A stretch of DNA of 64,000 nucleotides. Origin: Pholiota molesta. Taxonomy: Eukaryota > Basidiomycota > Agaricomycetes > Agaricales > Strophariaceae. Shown here in pieces: positions 48,823 through 61,576 of the stretch. The first letter of the stretch is position 1, and every line of letters starts with the position of its first letter. The notes under the pieces are model-generated. The model saw only the letters and a list, made by a program, of their open reading frames with translations. It had not been told where the DNA came from and ran no database searches. The stretch covers positions 62,001 through 126,000 of the forward strand of contig JACGCK010000123.1 of the NCBI GenBank assembly GCA_014925825.1, read 5' to 3'. The position numbers and the translations under genes were made by a program.

Positions 48823-50345
48823 TTAGACTCCAGCCGACGCCGGCGCCTTCACCTCCATCGCATGCCCGTCGATCGTCCTCAACCACCCCGGGCGGCTCTC
48901 CAGCGGCACCGACGCATGCCGGGTCGTCGCTGGGTCCCCATACTGCCTCACGTCCTCTGCGTACACCCGGCCGAACGCGCTAACAGGTACAGGTCACAGA
49001 AAAAGAAGAACAAAGCGTCAACTTTCAAGAAGCTGTCCGAAAGAACGGAGGGCGCGACTCACTTGGAAAGCTCGATGGAATCCGCTGATCGCGCACGCCC
49101 CCTCGCGAGGGTCTCGTCCACCGCCATCCAATAGTCCGCGGTGGGACAGGTGGCCAGACAATGGCGCTGCGCGATATCGATGTGAATGTCAGGACCGAGA
49201 TGATGATTGTGAATTTCCAAGAAGCGGGTGGAGACTCACCAGGAATGCCACGCGCATCCAGAGCTGCAGGGTGGGCGGAATGGCGGTGTGGGCGATGAGC
49301 GCGTGCGTGAGGTCGGCCACGTTGCGCGTGGGCGCCGCCTTGTCGTTCGGCGCCCCCAAAGCAGCTTGGATCTGGGAGACGACTCGGCGGTTAGTCCACC
49401 ACCGTCTTATGAACATTGGACTGCCTACCTTTTGCTTGATGACCGCCCTGAACGAGGTCAACGGATTGGAGATGAAAGACAGCACCTCATTCACTTGGAG
49501 CACACTCCTCTCGGGTGGCAGGTCGGCGACGTGGAGGTCCCTCATGGCTTTCTGCAAAGCCAGCAGGTGAGTGAAAATCCAACCGACGAAACTGAATACC
49601 AGCTCAGCACTTACCAGGATCTGCTCTGCACAGTTACCGCGATACGCGGTAATATTTGGCGAAAGCAGGAAGGCCTTCACATATAAGCCAATAGTTTTCT
49701 TTGCGGGACCCAGTCAGTGGAAGTGGTCAGGAATAAAGAAAGACGCGCACCTTGAGCTCATCAGAGAGGGTCCAATTCCCAGGCCGGTGGATCTGCTTTA
49801 AGAGGTCCCATGTCTCAAGGGACAGAACATACAGAAGAGCATGGCGCTCTTCAACATCTGCAGTCTGAACAACATGTTAGCATGAGAACCCAGAATAAGA
49901 AGAAACAACGCATGCATTGCAGAAACGATCCAACTGTGCTTCGGCACTGGGGCTAAGTTGAGTAATGCGCTTGAAAAGGTCGCCGAAGTGGGACAATCCT
50001 GTGTTGGGTGTTGAGGAACCGGTTGCTGGCGAGGGCGGAACAGGCTGTCGAACCCTGTTTTCGCATTCGATGAGTTGAGGAGTGCGCTTGGCAAGGTTGT
50101 CGGAGTGGGGCAATCCTGCGTTGAGCATCGAGGACCCGGCGGTTGCTGATGCTTGCGGTTGTACAGGATGGCGAGCCCCATTTTTATCTTCGATAGCATC
50201 CGCGACATTGATCGTCAGATTCAAAGTCTATTATATGATAAGCAAGAAGGAGCTGTCCAACGCAGATTGCACTCACCAGTGAGCTGCGGTCATCGGCAGG
50301 AATGATGATGTCGATGGAACGATTTTCTATATTTTGAGTAGCCAT
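48823..50345 (-). CDS. Hypothetical protein, 366 aa, 8 exons
   Basis: Eight exons join in phase and sum to 1101 nt: 50345-50277, 50227-49910, 49864-49751, 49698-49615, 49551-49429, 49371-49240, 49166-49063 and 48979-48823 (stop 48825-48823). The start is MATQNIENRS. The N-terminal third is Ser/Pro-rich and holds two similar repeats (LNAGLPHSDNLAKRTPQL and PNTGLSHFGDLFKRITQL). The rest is a helical globular region with blocks ERHALLYVLSLETWDLLKQI, VADLPPERSVLQVNEVLSFI and VADLTHALIAHTAIPPTLQL. It ends with a GRVYAEDVRQYGDPATTRHA segment. I do not recognise the family. There is no signal peptide or membrane helix. Clean splicing throughout argues for a real, conserved gene. Confidence 0.75.
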
Positions 50346-51753
50346 CGGAGGGAGTCGCAGACAATGATCACAATGCCAGTCGAGACAAGGTTTAAATACA
50401 TTTTGCCTTGGAAAGCGTTGAAAGGGATGCGGTGGCTCGGAGGAAAGCAACAGGCCACAAAGCCACAACAAAATGAAGACGTGCTGAGCGAGGGCCGTGT
50501 CACTGCTTCTTTATGTAACAAATGTGATCTGGGCCCAAGACTCACTGCTGGAGGCAATGGCTGTTTCTTGCGGAAACAGCCTATGTGAACAGGTTCCAAG
50601 GCTGTTCCCGTAGGTTTTTTTTTGTAACAGCCTATGCAACACGTTTAAAATTATATTTTTCCGGGCTGGTTTTACATGGAACAATCATCACCTCCAGCAG
50701 TGACTACGAAGATACACATAGATCTCCGTCGGAAAGGCGTTAGAAAGGGTGAGGGTATACTAAGTAGAGTGGTGGAAGTGAGAGTGAGAAAAATAGCAAG
50801 TGGAATTGATGGCGGTACGCTCGGCTATCCTGAAGCGCACAGACCTAACTAAACGGGCCACCCACCCGCCCTCCCCCTTTCTTTGTTCAAAAATCACAAG
50901 ACCATAGGATAGGTCGTCCTTTGTACTCTGCCACAGTTTCACCCAATGAAATTCTTTTTTCGGTTGAATTTTGCCTCCTGTTTTACGGATTACCTTACGA
51001 ACTCGGTCCGAAGCTCAATGTAGAACGGACATCATGCATCATGCATCATGGGTGTCGCAGCCTCCGCTCACTTTTCCTCCAAACGCACGACGTGGATGCA
51101 GTTTGCCATTCTATTTCATCTCTCGATTCGCGCTTTGTGGAGTCTTTGACAGTGCGTACGCATATGTGGACGACAGAGGGCCGCCATTTTTCATTTGACC
51201 TCGAATGTCATTGCGATCTCTACGAACTCTTTTTCAAATTGGCTTTAGTGGAAGTCAAGTAAAAGAGATATTTATCTAGGTTCAAACAATAAACACCGTC
51301 CAAAAAATAATACAGCCTCTCGAAGTCAGTCCCGAGTAAGTGCCAAGAATGAACGAGCGACGCCTTCGTAGATTGAAGGAAAGAGGCGGAAGAGCCATGT
51401 ATCTAACTGCATATTTTAACGACCAACACATATCAAAGATGTATATACGCTACCCATCAACAAAAGGCCGACAAGGAAAAGAAAAAAAGCAAGAAAGATC
51501 GGCCAGATGTATTAGAAAGGGGTCACGAGGGCAACCAAAACCAAAACCAAAAAAAAAAAATGGAAGGGTCAAGGTAAACATAAAAGTATGAAGATGAAGA
51601 AAGAAAGAAAGAAGAAAAAAATGCGAAACCATAAGAAAGAGAAGACAAAGAGAGGAAGGGATCGTCCATGCCTGTGCTGTGCTATGCTAAATGTAATAGT
51701 AATAGTAAATATATGCATCCGAGAGCGAGTCGTCGTACGTGCGCGCGTCATTA
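50346..51753. other. Intergenic stretch between 366-aa gene and CHS7
   Basis: I see no gene. The left part should hold the promoter of the 366-aa gene. The right part (51470-51660) is a purine-rich tract, read as polypyrimidine on the transcribed strand of CHS7, and probably lies in its 3' untranslated region. Confidence 0.45.
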
Positions 51754-53543
51754 TCAACCGACCAAAAAACCCCCACTAAAAACTGTCCATCCACACCGGC
51801 CCCCGTCTAGTACCGCTCCCCGCTCCCAGGCGGGTACCGCTGCCCCCCCTTCGCGCCGTACAGCTGCTGCCCACTCACGCCCCCGACCAGGCTCGGCGCG
51901 TTCCCCCGGGCCCGCCGCCGCCGCCGGTCTTGTACCCGGGATACGGGATGCCGCCCCGTGCTGCTGCTGCTGTCCGCCCGAGAAGCTCGACGGGTACCCG
52001 GGCAGTGGCGGGGGCACGGGGTACCGCTCCGCAGACGAGGAGTCCTCGTCGTAGTCCCCGCCGGACGGCGCGAGGAGCGGGTCCTTGACTTCCCAGACCG
52101 CGGCCTTGGAGCCGACGGAGAATTCGAGGTCTTCGCGCTGGAAAGGGGGGAGGATGTCAATATGGGTTTGGGATGCACAAGAGCAGAGACGGGGGAGGGC
52201 AAAGGATGAGAATATGTGGGGTGCAGGATATACTTGGGTGAAGATAGATGCCCACATTATGACCCGACAATAGAAGGTGCTTCAATGGTCGTCGCGCAGT
52301 GTTCCAGCATTGCAAAGACGACAATCATCGAGCACCCAATGATGGATCCAGATGCACATCTATCCACTGCATAGTTCCCGCACCTCGAATCGCAAAAGCA
52401 GGAGAAATGAAAGGAAGTAGACACCTCTCCACAAAGGAAAGAAAAAGAAAAAGAAAAAAAGAAAACAAAGAAAGGAAATTAGACGTACTGTAATATCATC
52501 CCAGTACTTATACACCATCATCACGCTCAACAGCACACACAGCGTGAAGAAGAACAGCCCATCAATATAATGCTTAATCGCATCGCAAATCGTCACGCTG
52601 AACGCAAACAGCAGCACCTGTCCGCCAGCGAAGAACGCCGTGCCAAAGACGATATCGCCGATCGGCCATCGGTCCTCGAGCGTGCGGAAGACGAGGATGA
52701 GCTGCAGGACGATGTAGATGGGAACGCAGACGATCGGCCAGATCAGGTAGATGATGAAGAGCGCGATCGGCTTGGTGTAGTTAAATCCGAATTGTTGCTT
52801 GAAGGTGGCGATGGCGACGAAGAAGGAGACGCCGAACACGAGGAGACATGCGATGCGCAGGAACTAGGGATGGAGAAGCATGTTAGTGCGCTTGCGCGAA
52901 GTGAAGCAATGGGACGGAAGGCGTACCCATAGAGAGAGTGGTGTACCGTCTTCTGCGAATTGGAAGCCGACAAAACCGTTTATGAGTATACAGCAATATG
53001 CAGCCGCTACTAGGCCTGTATACGCTGCCGCAAACCACTGAAAATGTGATAGAAATTAGTTGATGCAGCTCCTCGGAACGAGAACGAATGTGCGTACAGG
53101 ATATGTTGCATTAGCCGTGGGGATGACGCCAGAATCGAGGAACAAAGCGAGAAATTCGGTAGCCATGTACATCCAGAAGAACGTGACAATTTCTTTCCTG
53201 CCCACCGCGGTGTATTTACTCCGAATGTGTAGGATCATGATTGCAGTCATGATGATAGCCACGATATGTACGAAACACGTTGCTGTTAAAAGCATAGGTA
53301 AGTTTTCGTTCGTTATCATTGAGAGCCGAGATGCAAACAGCATGGAGAGCAAGGGAGGTGGAGGATGAACGATAATGATATGATAAAATACGTACACGGT
53401 TGGAAAATCAACGTGCCCCCGACATCAACATTTCGGCTGTAGCATTTCGGCTCGACTCCCTGAGCTGAACCAACAAGTGGGCAAATAACGAGGGCGGCGG
53501 TCTCGCAGACGCCATTAAAGGACCCAAATTGGATCCCTACCAT
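51754..53543 (-). CDS. CHS7: Chitin synthase export chaperone Chs7
   Basis: Chs7 is a polytopic ER membrane protein needed for chitin synthase (Chs3 in yeast) to leave the ER. Exons are 53543-53396, 53282-53098, 53037-52927, 52863-52489 and 52137 onwards, all in phase. The N-terminus [20 protein letters not shown] has the Cys-rich lumenal block ending [19 protein letters not shown]. Transmembrane helices follow, then the diagnostic [27 protein letters not shown] and EDLEFSVG segments. The cytosolic tail is Gly/Pro/Gln-rich. In one frame it runs to a TGA at 51754. In other frames a more natural Gly/Tyr-rich tail ends near 51807 ([15 protein letters not shown]), which would need two compensating G-run length changes. 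Intron 4 is 351 nt, unusually long here, with a polypyrimidine tract. Confidence 0.88.
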
Positions 53544-54702
53544 ATCTGATTAGCGCGTGGGTATGTTGAGGAGAATTTGGCGGAGATGAGAGCTAAGGTA
53601 GCAAGAATAAAAAAGATGGATGAAAAACGACGCTGGATCTTAAAAGAGGACAGGAGAGGAGAAAAGGTTTGGATTTGAACTTCGGATGCGGCGATGCGGC
53701 AGGGTTCAGCCAAATCCGAAGGGTGGTGCGGCGATTAGGCTGGGCTGAAATATGGTCGTTCAATATCGGTGGGTTGAGTTGCAAGAGAATCCGAGAGGAA
53801 TATAGGATAGAAAGTGGAAACGGTAAGTCAATGCCACAGGTGCTGAGCAAATTACGAGACCTTGCTCACTGCCTCTGACTATCCTCTAAGCTGCCTTTCT
53901 TCTATCCGTCACTCCGCTTCAGTTCTGAATCCGACCTCTTAGTACTCTGTATCAATATACCGGCGATAGAATCCTCCTATAAGAATCCTAAATCGTCCGT
54001 CAAAGAGCCGTGCTGAGTCCTGGTGGCGAGTCCGTCTGTTGTCCTGGCAAGCCCGACTCCTAGGTCCGTCGAAAAGAGTAAAGAAGGAGGGAAGGGCCCA
54101 AAATGAGAGACGGGTATGTGTAAGGGTGAGAAGCCCTGTGGATGGCGGAGGGTGAGGGCGAGCTGGCAGCGTACGCCGACGAGGATGGGGATGGGGAGAC
54201 GGTGATGAGTGGGAGTGGGAACGACGCCAAGCTGCCAACCACAGCAGAGGACCCCGGCCACTCCCATTACATAATGCAACTTTTGCGCTGCCGCAACCGA
54301 ACGGCCTTGCTCTTGAACCTCTCCAACGAACGTTCGCCTTACACATTTCAATAGCCAGTGTCAGCTTCAATACTTGCCTCCTTAGCCTCCGACTTGTTAA
54401 CATTGCCACTTGCCCCCCCCTGTGCACCCCGCTGGCGGGCGCTGAGCAAAAAATACATGGCATCGATTGACAGGCTACAGATTTGCAACAGATCTTTGAT
54501 TCGTCATTGCACACGGGCGAGCAAAATAGATTGAAAGTAAGTACTATTTGACCAATAAGACAATAAATAGCTCATATAACGTTTGTACCAGTCTGGCCGA
54601 AGCAGTACTTCGCATAACTCTGAATCATCTGACCTTCAAACCTTCTTCAAATCCTATTCAATCCTGAGCCACTTGTCCTTGTTTCTATATCATCGACCAT
54701 CA
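53544..54702. other. Intergenic region upstream of CHS7
   Basis: No exon chain is found. Frames around 53940-54510 on the minus strand and 54142-54354 on the plus strand are composition artefacts without family resemblance. It should hold the CHS7 promoter and the 3' flank of the DUF6534-type gene. Confidence 0.45.
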
Positions 54703-56645
54703 TCAGCCTTCAGCCTTCAACAGATATCTAGATTCCCACTGGAAACGGTCATCCCTCACCTCTCTAGGAGAATTATCCGACTCAATATCCGTAGAGATTC
54801 TAACCACCGAGTCTCCAGGATTACTGGCAGCTCCGAATGCAGATACCGCATACGAGAGGACTTCAGTTCCAGAGGATCCACTCGTCGCCTTCTGGCTATT
54901 TCGGGCGTTGAGGGTGGCCATCCAGGAGTTGGCGTACACTACGATTTGTGTCAGATAGCTCTTAGGTAAAGGAACTGCCAGTAAATCGCTCACGTTTTCC
55001 GATGACCTGAGAAATTGCGAGGGAATACAAGTCGTTCGGAAATTTGTAGACCTATCATTCAACCTAGGTGAGAACCGCCGTAATATATCAGCGATTATTG
55101 ACTCACAAGTATCAAGGCTATTATATCGAAAATGCTGCAAGCAAATTAACCACTGTCCCAGACGCCTCAACCTAGAAAGTAGCTGACCTAGTCAAAAGAC
55201 CATTGTTGACAGTATACACTATCAACCTATCAATAGTCTTGTCCGTTCTAAAACTCTTCGTAAGTCCTCAATACTTTCATGAATACGGCTGTCACTCACT
55301 GTTTGATTCCCGTACGCGCGATATTGAGATAATAGCCCAATGTCCCCGCAATGAGGAAGTCGATGACAGCGCTGGAGAGCAGGATCGCCTTTGCGATGTC
55401 CTGCCATGGATAGCCAAATGCAGTCAATTAGCGCTGTGCGGAAGAAAAATTCGGCTCATACGTCAGGGAATTCAGCAAGACTCGTTACGACTGGGTGTCG
55501 GAATCTGGACAATTTCATTATAAAAAGCAGGTCGGATGGCATGCCTTTTGACACTTACAAATCGGCCATCAGTGCTACGACGAAGAGCAGAAAAATTAAC
55601 ATTGAAATGTGAGTGAATGTTAAGCAAATTACTCCATCCAAGCGCTACCAGAGGATCCGACTCAACGTCAGGTGGACCGAAGCGGGCCCTAGGCAGAAAA
55701 AAACGCACCAAAGTTCCCCAGCGATAGGAAGGTCTGAAAGACATTTCGTCATAAGGTCGACAGATGCATGCCTCTACTCACGATGAATACAGGAATAGGC
55801 AATCTCCTTCCGGACACTGAATTTCCATTCAAGGTCAGTGCCAGTTGACTCGAACGCATTCCTCTCTTCCCGGGCACCGTACCGTAGTAGATTCGCGTTG
55901 CATACGAAGTATGGACGACAAGTACAATCGATCCCTTCCGAAGAAAATGAGGGGTTAGAATGCACAAAACAGCTAGAGACTGAGAAACACATACCGTGAT
56001 GCCAAAAAGAACCTGCAGAGAGAAAACCGTCAAATATCAGCCTACGCATCGTACAGAGATTATGGTGGAAGGAATCGTACGTTTAGGGACCTAGCATCAA
56101 TTGTTAATAAATGCGTTTTCAAATGCTACTCAAATTGTCTCAATTCTTACCATATAGATTCCAAAAGCCGCAAGGGATTGAGGAAGTTATTGATTAAATA
56201 AAAGTATAAGATATGCATGCTCAAGGCGCCGTGCAGAAGCTCCAGAATTCTACGCCAAAATGAGTCAGTGTACACAAAGAACGTCAAGGGGGAATATTGT
56301 ATACAATAGGGTCGCAACCTATCGTATTATTACTTGTTAATAAAGGGTAGAATGCGCAAAAGCAACTACCCACCATAATCTTGATGAGAAGATTGTCCTT
56401 GTATGTTCTGAAATACATATATGTCTGATTTTCTTTCTTGTAAATCCACCAGTACCATAACGAGAGTTGATAAGATGCCAGACCCACCTGAAGACATGTA
56501 ATTCCGAGTAGGCTTGGGCACCAATCACATCAGCCAGTTCTCCAGTCCCAAGGATGACAAGCACATACATATTCGATATAAACGTCCCAATGAGGTACGC
56601 CCCATAGCTCGGATTGAGATCCACTGTGATCCCGAAGATAGACAT
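54703..56645 (-). CDS. Seven-helix membrane protein, DUF6534-type (Agaricomycete family), multi-exon
   Basis: These proteins are abundant in Agaricomycetes, have about seven membrane helices, and have no established function. The start MSIFGITVDLNPSYGAYLIG (ATG 56645) and the next exon (ILLGITCLQ) match the family's first helix. TYMYFRTYKDNLLIKIM, ELLHGALSMHILYFYLINNF and VVHTSYATRIYYG follow. The late segments carry the domain signature: LLSSAVIDFLIAGTLGYYL (about 55330-55385), then TDKTIDRLIVYTVNNGLLT (about 55190-55245). The last exon has YANSWMATLNARNSQ and a Ser/Asp-rich cytosolic tail with the stop at 54703. Many short introns split it, and exon borders between 55500 and 56300 are approximate. 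No certain break is seen. Confidence 0.78.
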
Positions 56646-57601
56646 GGCGAGAGCCAAGAAGGTGGAGGTCGCCTCGAATTCGAGTCCCGCTTTATACTTC
56701 GGAAAGCCACCTGTCCCCGACTCGATGGACGATGTCAAGGGATGCCACATCACTGATTTTCGAAGTCGATGGCGTGTTTATAGAATCGAAGGTGTTTCAT
56801 TTTGACGAGTATCTTTTAATTGTGTCCTAGTATATGCAACTCCATAGAATGTGGAAGACTGAGCTCTCCTAAGTAGATCCTTGGGGCCTTACAATAACGA
56901 CACTACAGGGACACCGCTCAGAACTTGAAGTACATGTGAATGGGGTACAGACATGTCAGCGCCCAAGGACCCAAAACCTATACAAAGAAGACAAGGCGGA
57001 AAATGTACTATACTTATTCTTAATCTCCGCATCCATCTTGGAAGCGCTGCAGTTTGTGGCAGAGAATCTCCTCGATTACAGCGAGTTCTATGAATAACTT
57101 TTACTATTATTGCCAGCCCTTGATGCCCATAAAAACGACTCCGATCAAGCTTAAGATTTACCTGAGAGAAGATTCGTGCATGGTTTATTACATTATGTTC
57201 ACGGTACTAGAATTAAATCACTTAGACTTGATGCCGACGAGTCCAATGGAAGCCAAAGCCTGTCAAGTAGCACTTCAAGCTCAAGTACCCAACCTGTCTT
57301 GCAGTGACTTTGGGCAGTAGACTATCACCGCGCGCATGTTCCATTGTTTAAACTTTATACAGACTTTTACAGAGCTTCTCGAACGCTCAGAAGTTGGAGT
57401 CCGACAGGCATTTGAGGCCTGAGGCCTGAGGACGCACTCTGAAGCAGATTTGCCGTCGACGTCAAGTCGACGTTCGGACGCCATGTAAACGTGAGCCGAG
57501 ACAGGAATGAGAAAACCGATAGGTCAACAACAAAAATACATGGCGAAGGCTAGATAGGGGTACGAGTGCGCAAAAAAAAAAGTAGACATGTGCGCCTCTG
57601 A
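56646..57601. other. Intergenic region between DUF6534-type gene and tRNA-Cys
   Basis: No gene is supported. It contains the promoter region of the DUF6534-type gene. A run of ten T on the minus strand (57572-57581) lies about 20 nt downstream of the tRNA and is a suitable Pol III terminator. Confidence 0.45.
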
Positions 57602-57686
57602 AGTCCCGACGGTGGTTCGAACACCGGACCCTGCGATAGGTGATGGCTCACTGCAATCGCATGCTATACCACTTAGCTATCGAGAC
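57602..57686 (-). tRNA. tRNA-Cys (GCA) with a 13-nt intron
   Basis: The minus strand folds as a full cloverleaf. The acceptor stem is GTCTCGA/TCGGGAC, the D arm GCT/AGC, the anticodon stem TGCGA/TCGCA with loop TTGCAG and anticodon GCA, and the T stem CGGTG/CACCG with loop TTCGAAC. The 13-nt intron (TGAGCCATCACCT) lies after position 37, the canonical place for nuclear tRNA introns. All stems pair. A T-run follows downstream. Confidence 0.93.
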
Positions 57687-57699
57687 CACATCTTGCTTC

Positions 57700-58070
57700 T
57701 CATTTAATAGCCATTATTTTGGCATCCCGCTTCCACCACCTCTTACCAGCCCTCGTCGAGAAAACGCATCCACATCGCCTTCACTCCCATCGCCGCCATC
57801 GTCGGTACCGACCTCTCACCACATGCTCGTCCATCCGCATCGCCGCCCCAAGTGGCACAGAAAAGGATTCAGCGCATCTTCATCTCTCCTTCGCCGGTTA
57901 AGTAGTGAGACCTACACGATGGGCAAGACGATATCTACAGCTGTGCTCCGCAGCTAGGCGGCGCCCAGCTCGTCGTTTGCACACAAAACCCACGTCGGTG
58001 CGGATGTCGCAGGGTATTTCTGCAATGCCTCGCCCCCGTCCAGTCGCTGCCAGCGACCATACCGCGATCT
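57700..58070 (+). pseudogene. PH-CRIB-PH gene remnant 5 (inverted unit)
   Basis: The plus strand repeats the exon-2 region of the intact gene in opposite orientation. It has the sequence coding IAAIVGTDLSPHA (57785-57825), the block around DGQDDIYSCAPQLGGAQ (57915-57970), then a decayed CRIB region. Frames are broken. Confidence 0.7.
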
Positions 58071-58429
58071 GTAACCACTGGTGGGCGGGCCTGTGCCTGC
58101 ATGAGTATGGATGCCTATGCACCAACTCTGGCCGTTGAGCTTTGCGCCCTGAGTTTTCGTTATGGCCCTACGCTGCCCTACTGCGTAGATACTTTTTTTA
58201 TGAGCCGCCTGACCTCATTTGCATGTCGTGTCCTGTCGTGCTCTGCTACCACACGCCCTCACCGCATTTTTACACCTTGTCTTGTCTGTCGTCCTTGGTC
58301 CATCGTCTTACCATCGTCGTGCTTTGCCATCGTCATGCTCGTCCATCTTCGTCGTCGTTCATCGTGCATCATTCATCCAGCACATTATATAAAATTGCAA
58401 TTCACTTCATTTTACTCTATACGTCGAGT
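58071..58429. repeat. Remnant of the array spacer, inverted
   Basis: This contains, in reverse orientation, text related to the 3' part of the 34078-35100 and 41106-42240 spacers (for example the ctgcgtagat and tatgagccgc stretch near 58180-58210). No gene is seen. Confidence 0.55.
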
Positions 58430-60105
58430 CTACAGATACATGGTGGTCAAAGTCATCCCGTGCATTTCCAGCCCATCTCGCCTGATTGAATAAAAAGGTT
58501 CATCTTCCTCTGAAAAGGATGTCCTCTGGTTCATGAGCTGGAAGACGATAGGCTCGTCTGTGCCGACCCGTTCGATCATAGATAAACTTGAAGTCGAGCC
58601 CCAATCCACTTGGTGTTTGCAATCCACGTGAAAACATACTGCAAGGCAGAGACGCTGAACATGGACGGTGGTTGAATCTCCTCCGAAATTCAATATTCCA
58701 AATGACCGGCGCCACGGATCTGTAAAGTAGGAATTAGCAAAGGATGCCTCTGCCGGTTGAGAACAAGTCACAGCGCAAGTTTTGCCACTTACCAGCGGTG
58801 CTTTTTGGAATACCCTTGTCCAATAAATGATAGGAGAGATTGGCCTTCTTCCGATATCGTGATCCGGGCAACCGAAGCGTGGCATAGTAGTCACCGATGG
58901 GAGTGCGTTTGAGGAAAAAGTTGTCCTCTCGCAAGGAGGGCATCAAAAGGACTGGCGTCCGAAGTCCTACATGGGTAAGAAGCAGTGGCTCTATAGGTGG
59001 GTTGTGCGATATCCCCATAATATCCTCGGAGCATTGAAGATATGCCGATGGGCCCGATGGAATAATAGAGGGTCGGTTCTCGACATTCGCCTGAGCACAA
59101 TTAAAGATATCCACTACTTTTCTCGAAGTATTTAAGATCTCCGTCATAAGGCGAGAGAACGCCCGCCCGGCACCCTCACCATATGCGATTGAAATACTGA
59201 CATTGCAAATGCCCATCAGAGAATATGCGATATCTTCTTCACGCAACACATTGCGCTTCGCCGCTAGCTGCATCTTGCGTGAGATAGATATATCTTCGGG
59301 GTGGCCGCGTAGTTCATCTTTAGTAATCGTGGTTGCTTTGAAGATTTGATCTCGAATATCTAGATTGCACTTGTCGTCAAGAGTGTATGGCTCGAAAGTA
59401 CTACTATCTAGAATATATGGATCGTACTTGTTGCCAGGATCGGTGTCCCGTACAAACTTCTTCCAGTCCTTGTTATAGAATGCCATGCGACGCGGAGCGA
59501 GCAGTTCTTGCAATGTCCATCCGCGAGTGAACCAAGGATCGCGATGAATATTATCGATGGTGTCGGTCGCCGCCAGGTAGGTGATACACATGTCGGAGTA
59601 TGCGTACCATTTATACATCGAGCGGATGGATTCATCAAGCTCGGAACTGCTGTTCTTGTTAATACAGACAGTATCCATCCAACCGAAAGAAAGTCCGTGG
59701 TCTTCCAAAGCAAATCTGCAAAAATTGGCGAGTTTTTGATATCCTGGTTGTTGAGTCTCGAACTGGCTGTCTGCCAATCGTCATAGGTCACTTCGCTGTT
59801 GGATCCACGAAGCCACGTATGAGATAGGATGGCGTATTTGGTGTATTCCCGTACCAATTCCCTGATGATGTGATCCTCCAGGTAATCCTCCAGACTCATA
59901 GATGCATTGGTATCCTGAAGCCATAGGCGTTCATAATATGTATGCTCGATCCCCTCTCTGAACATCTTCTCGTTGTAATTAGCTTGAATTTCTTCTACGA
60001 CTCGGCTGCACACGCCATTTCTGTCCAGTAACGTAATTTGGGGTCTGGCGCCAGAATCCCGAGGGGTGTGGGCGAAGTGTAGCACTCGAATCGGCATCCC
60101 GCTGA

Positions 60106-61187
60106 CACGTCGGGGGTGCCAAACTTTGGAGGCCCTCTAAAGGTTGGTCCCAAAGGTTGACCCAAAGGTTATATATGGAATTAGCTATGGAATAAATTTA
60201 TATTTTATCTGCGGAGTGCAGTTGTAGAACGTCCCACTTGTTATCTTCGGAATAATGTGTGCACCCCATCTGTAGGAAATTCTAAATATTTTCTGCAAAG
60301 ACGACTTACAGATTGGTCTAAATTATAACTGCGGAATTTTTTGCGGAGACCTTTCATATTTAATCTGTGGGGACCTCCTATAGAGAATTGCGCAGATAAC
60401 CTGTAGGCCAACATATGCAGAGACCCCACATATTATCTGCAGATAAGATTTAAAGATAAATACATATCTTATCTGTAGAATAATCTGCAGAGACCCTCTA
60501 CAGATTATCTATAGATTGACTTTGCAGCGATCTCCAAATGTTTCTCCATAGATAATCTGTAGAGACTCTCTACAGAAAATGCCCACTCATCGCCCGCTCA
60601 TCGCCCGCTCATCCTCGGATCATCCCCAGGCGGCGGCTGAGTGTGCCGTGAGCGGGAATTCAATGGGGGATGATCCGGGGATGAGCGGGCGATAAGCGGG
60701 CGATGAGTGGGCATTTTCTGTAGAGAGTCTCTACAGATTATCTATGGAGAAACATTTGGAGATCGCTGCAAAGTCAATCTATAGATAATCTGTAGAGGGT
60801 CTCTGCAGATTATTCTACAGATAAGATATGTATTTATCTTTAAATCTTATCTGCAGATAATATGTGGGGTCTCTGCATATGTTGGCCTACAGGTTATCTG
60901 CGCAATTCTCTATAGGAGGTCCCCACAGATTAAATATGAAAGGTCTCCGCAAAAAATTCCGCAGTTATAATTTAGACCAATCTGTAAGTCGTCTTTGCAG
61001 AAAATATTTAGAATTTCCTACAGATGGGGTGCACACATTATTCCGAAGATAACAAGTGGGACATTCTACAACTGCATACCGCAGATAAAATATAAATTTA
61101 TTCCATAGCTAATTCCATATATAACCTTTGGGTCAACCTTTGGGACCAATCTTTAGAGGGCCTCCAAAGTTTGGTACCCCCGACGTG
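60106..61187. mobile_element. 1082-bp near-perfect palindromic (foldback) element
   Basis: The two halves are reverse complements about a centre at 60646.5. The same 62-codon frame occurs at 60241-60429 (-) and 60864-61052 (+) with identical translation, and the ends are symmetric to the base. Termini read CACGTCGGGGG. The trinucleotide TGA (TCA on the HET strand) flanks both sides (60103-60105 and 61188-61190). Removing the element restores the HET reading (REHVF followed by MPIRVLHF). A roughly 40-60 nt central region is less symmetric. It contains no transposase and is AT-rich with repeated agataatctgtagag-like motifs. Confidence 0.92.
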
Positions 61188-61576
61188 TGAAGACATGTTC
61201 GCGCACCGCCTCCGGAAGCTTTCCCATAAAATGTTGATACCGTGTCGGTGTGAGTGTGGGATCTATCCCCAAACAAGAGATGATAACAATGTTAGATACG
61301 TAGTGGACCAAGTATTCTGCTTTAATTTGCCCACCTTTCAAATGCCCGGCAGGGTCAGAGACCGCCCCATCTGTGTCCACACGAACTGTGTCCACACGAA
61401 ACAATTTGACATCATCTAGACCATCGTCGACACTAGAAGCTGTTTTCAAGTCAATGAACACAATCGCAGTGTTGCTGAGGAAGAGATCTACCGTCCGAGT
61501 CCACCCCGATTCTTTGGAGTTGACCGACTTGTGATTGTACGATCATCGATGATATAAATTCCTGGAGCGCGGCAAG

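Noticed and set aside
54142..54514. Possible gene upstream of CHS7
   Set aside because: No splice chain or recognisable domain is present. The frames are compositional.
60241..61052. Two identical 62-codon frames on opposite strands
   Set aside because: They are mirror images within the palindromic element and show only its symmetry, not a gene.
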